NCBI GenBank assembly: GCA_007119835.1
Contig: SKOX01000002.1
Location: 1 to 13,783 of the forward strand
Source of the DNA: Paracoccaceae bacterium
GTDB lineage: Bacteria > Pseudomonadota > Alphaproteobacteria > Rhodobacterales > Rhodobacteraceae
Direction of reading: 5' to 3'
Length of the DNA stretch: 13,783 nucleotides
Part shown: one piece after another, positions 12,222 through 13,783 of the stretch
Numbering within the stretch: the first letter of the stretch is position 1
Layout: each line of letters opens with the position of its first letter
Translations under genes and position numbers: made by a program
The notes under the pieces: model-generated
The model's input: only the letters and a program-made list of their open reading frames with translations
Database searches by the model: none
Told to the model about the DNA's origin: nothing

Positions 12222-13783
12222 ATGGCTCAGCTGAACTCCGGTCACAAGCGCATCCGTCGGTTCTACGGGAAGATCCGTGAAGTCGCCCACATGCCCAACC
12301 TCATCGAGGTGCAGAAGTCGTCCTACGACCTGTTCCTCCAGTCGGGCGACATGGCCGAGCCGATGGACGGCGAAGGGATCAAGGGGGTCTTCCAGTCCGT
12401 CTTTCCGATCAAGGACTTCAACGAGACGGCGGTTCTCGAGTTCGTCCGCTACGAGCTCGAGCACCCGAAATACGACGTCGAAGAGTGCATGCAGCGCGAC
12501 ATGACCTATGCCGCGCCGCTGAAGGTGACGCTGCGCCTGATCGTCTTCGAAGTCGACGAGGAGACCGGCGCGCGCTCGGTCAAGGACATCAAGGAGCAGG
12601 ACGTCTACATGGGCGACATGCCCCTGATGACGCCGAACGGGACGTTCATCGTCAACGGCACCGAGCGGGTGATCGTCAGCCAGATGCACCGCTCGCCCGG
12701 CGTGTTCTTCGACCACGACAAGGGCAAGACCCACTCCTCGGGCAAGCTGCTCTTCACCTGCCGGATCATTCCCTACCGCGGCTCGTGGCTCGACTTCGAG
12801 TTCGACGCTAAGGACCTCGTCTATGCCCGCATCGACCGCCGCCGCAAGCTGCCGGTGACGACGCTGCTCTATGCCCTCGGCCTCGACCAGGAGGGCATCA
12901 TGAAGTCGTACTACGACGTGATCCCCTACCGGCGCGAGACGAACGGCTGGGCGACCCGGTTCTTCCCCGAGCGGCTGCGCGGCTCGAAGCCGACCTTCGA
13001 CATCGTGGACGCAGGCACCGGCGAGGTGATCGCGCCCGCGGGCAAGAAGGTCACGCCGCGCATGGTCAAGGAGTGGCAGGATTCGGGCGCCACGACCGAG
13101 ATCCTCGTGCCGTTCGACGCGATCGTCGGCCGGTTCGTCGCCGAGGACATCATCGACGAGACCAACGGCGCGATCTGGGCCGAGGCGGGTGACGAACTCA
13201 CCTGGGACGTCGACAACCGCACCGGCGACGTCACCGGCGGCACGCTCAAGACGCTGCTCGACAACGGGATTACCGAGATCCCGGTCCTCGACATCGATAA
13301 CATCATCGTCGGCCCGTACATCCGCAACACGGTTCAGGCCGACAAGAACATGAACCGCGAGCAGGCGCTGATGGACATCTATCGCGTCATGCGCCCGGGC
13401 GAACCGCCGACCGTCGAGACGGCGTCGGACATGTTCGACTCGCTGTTCTTCGACCCGGAGCGCTACGATCTTTCCGCCGTCGGCCGCGTGAAGATGAACA
13501 TGCGCCTCGACCTCGACGCCGAGGACACGGTCCGCACCCTGCGCCGCGAGGACATCATCGCCTGCATCAAGGCGCTGGTCGACCTGCGCGACGGGCGGGG
13601 CGAGATCGACGACATCGACCACCTCGGCAACCGCCGGGTGCGCTCGGTCGGCGAGCTGATGGAGAACCAGTACCGTGTCGGCCTGCTGCGCATGGAGCGG
13701 GCGATCAAGGAGCGGATGAGCTCGGTCGACATCGACACGGTGATGCCGCAGGACCTGATCAACGCCAAGCCCGCGGCGGCGGC
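12222..13783 (+). CDS. rpoB: RNA polymerase beta subunit RpoB (N-terminal part, runs off the window)
   Basis: RpoB is the catalytic beta subunit of RNA polymerase. The frame from the ATG at 12222 (ribosome site AGGAAGAG just upstream) stays open to the window end, giving 520 full codons of roughly 1,380 expected. The start [20 protein letters not shown] is typical of the alphaproteobacterial form. Other hallmarks are [34 protein letters not shown] and [20 protein letters not shown], and the visible part ends [19 protein letters not shown]. The window therefore stops about ten residues before the FGSSQLSQFM region where rifampicin-resistance changes occur, so that site cannot be read. rpoC would be expected downstream. 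Confidence 0.98.
   Translation, partial: MAQLNSGHKRIRRFYGKIREVAHMPNLIEVQKSSYDLFLQSGDMAEPMDGEGIKGVFQSVFPIKDFNETAVLEFVRYELEHPKYDVEECMQRDMTYAAPLKVTLRLIVFEVDEETGARSVKDIKEQDVYMGDMPLMTPNGTFIVNGTERVIVSQMHRSPGVFFDHDKGKTHSSGKLLFTCRIIPYRGSWLDFEFDAKDLVYARIDRRRKLPVTTLLYALGLDQEGIMKSYYDVIPYRRETNGWATRFFPERLRGSKPTFDIVDAGTGEVIAPAGKKVTPRMVKEWQDSGATTEILVPFDAIVGRFVAEDIIDETNGAIWAEAGDELTWDVDNRTGDVTGGTLKTLLDNGITEIPVLDIDNIIVGPYIRNTVQADKNMNREQALMDIYRVMRPGEPPTVETASDMFDSLFFDPERYDLSAVGRVKMNMRLDLDAEDTVRTLRREDIIACIKALVDLRDGRGEIDDIDHLGNRRVRSVGELMENQYRVGLLRMERAIKERMSSVDIDTVMPQDLINAKPAAA

Noticed and set aside
11937..13622. 561-residue minus-strand open frame opposite rpoB
   Set aside because: Repetitive Asp/Val/His/Arg composition produced by the GC-biased codons of rpoB on the other strand.

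Overview
The window looks like a chromosomal segment from a high-GC alphaproteobacterium, most likely in or near the Rhodobacterales. The reasons are the very high G+C with G/C-rich third codon positions, the compact motB-flgE-flgK-flgL-flgI order, a FliM relative that lacks the usual N-terminal switch peptide, and the form of the L11, L10 and L7/L12 proteins. The genus assignment is inference; the gene identities rest on protein motifs. There is no clear mobile element, CRISPR array, toxin system or other accessory cassette.

Left part (1-6165): the end of an unrecognised plus-strand gene (1-191) converges on a minus-strand flagellar operon. In transcription order the operon is motB (stator, 6165-5371), flgE (hook, 5290-3965), flgK (3935-2484) and flgL (2479-1469) (hook-filament junction), and flgI (P ring, 1462-359). 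flgK-flgL and flgL-flgI are separated by only 4-6 bases, and in both cases the stop TGA is part of the next gene's Shine-Dalgarno. The operon ends at a strong hairpin with a UUCG tetraloop (300-335).

Middle part (6333-8369): a divergent plus-strand gene encodes a FliM-type switch protein with a SpoA domain. It is followed by a PPP-family metallophosphatase with all the metal-site motifs. The role of the phosphatase beside flagellar genes is unknown.

Right part (8497-13783): the classic translation/transcription block tRNA-Trp, secE, nusG, rplK, rplA, rplJ, rplL and rpoB (first 520 codons; the window stops just before the rifampicin-binding region). The coding content is conventional, but the spacers are unusually structured. 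They hold a 23S-like L1-binding leader before rplK, three tandem perfect hairpins with tetraloops plus a putative L10 leader and a GACCCG-rich stretch between rplA and rplJ, a hairpin before rplL, and a chain of stems including a 13-bp one before rpoB. These probably set the stoichiometry of L11/L1, L10/L12 and RNA polymerase beta by autogenous control, attenuation or RNA processing.

I did not find a convincing undescribed system. The items most worth checking are the RNA structures in the ribosomal spacers, the divergent FliM and the phosphatase next to it.
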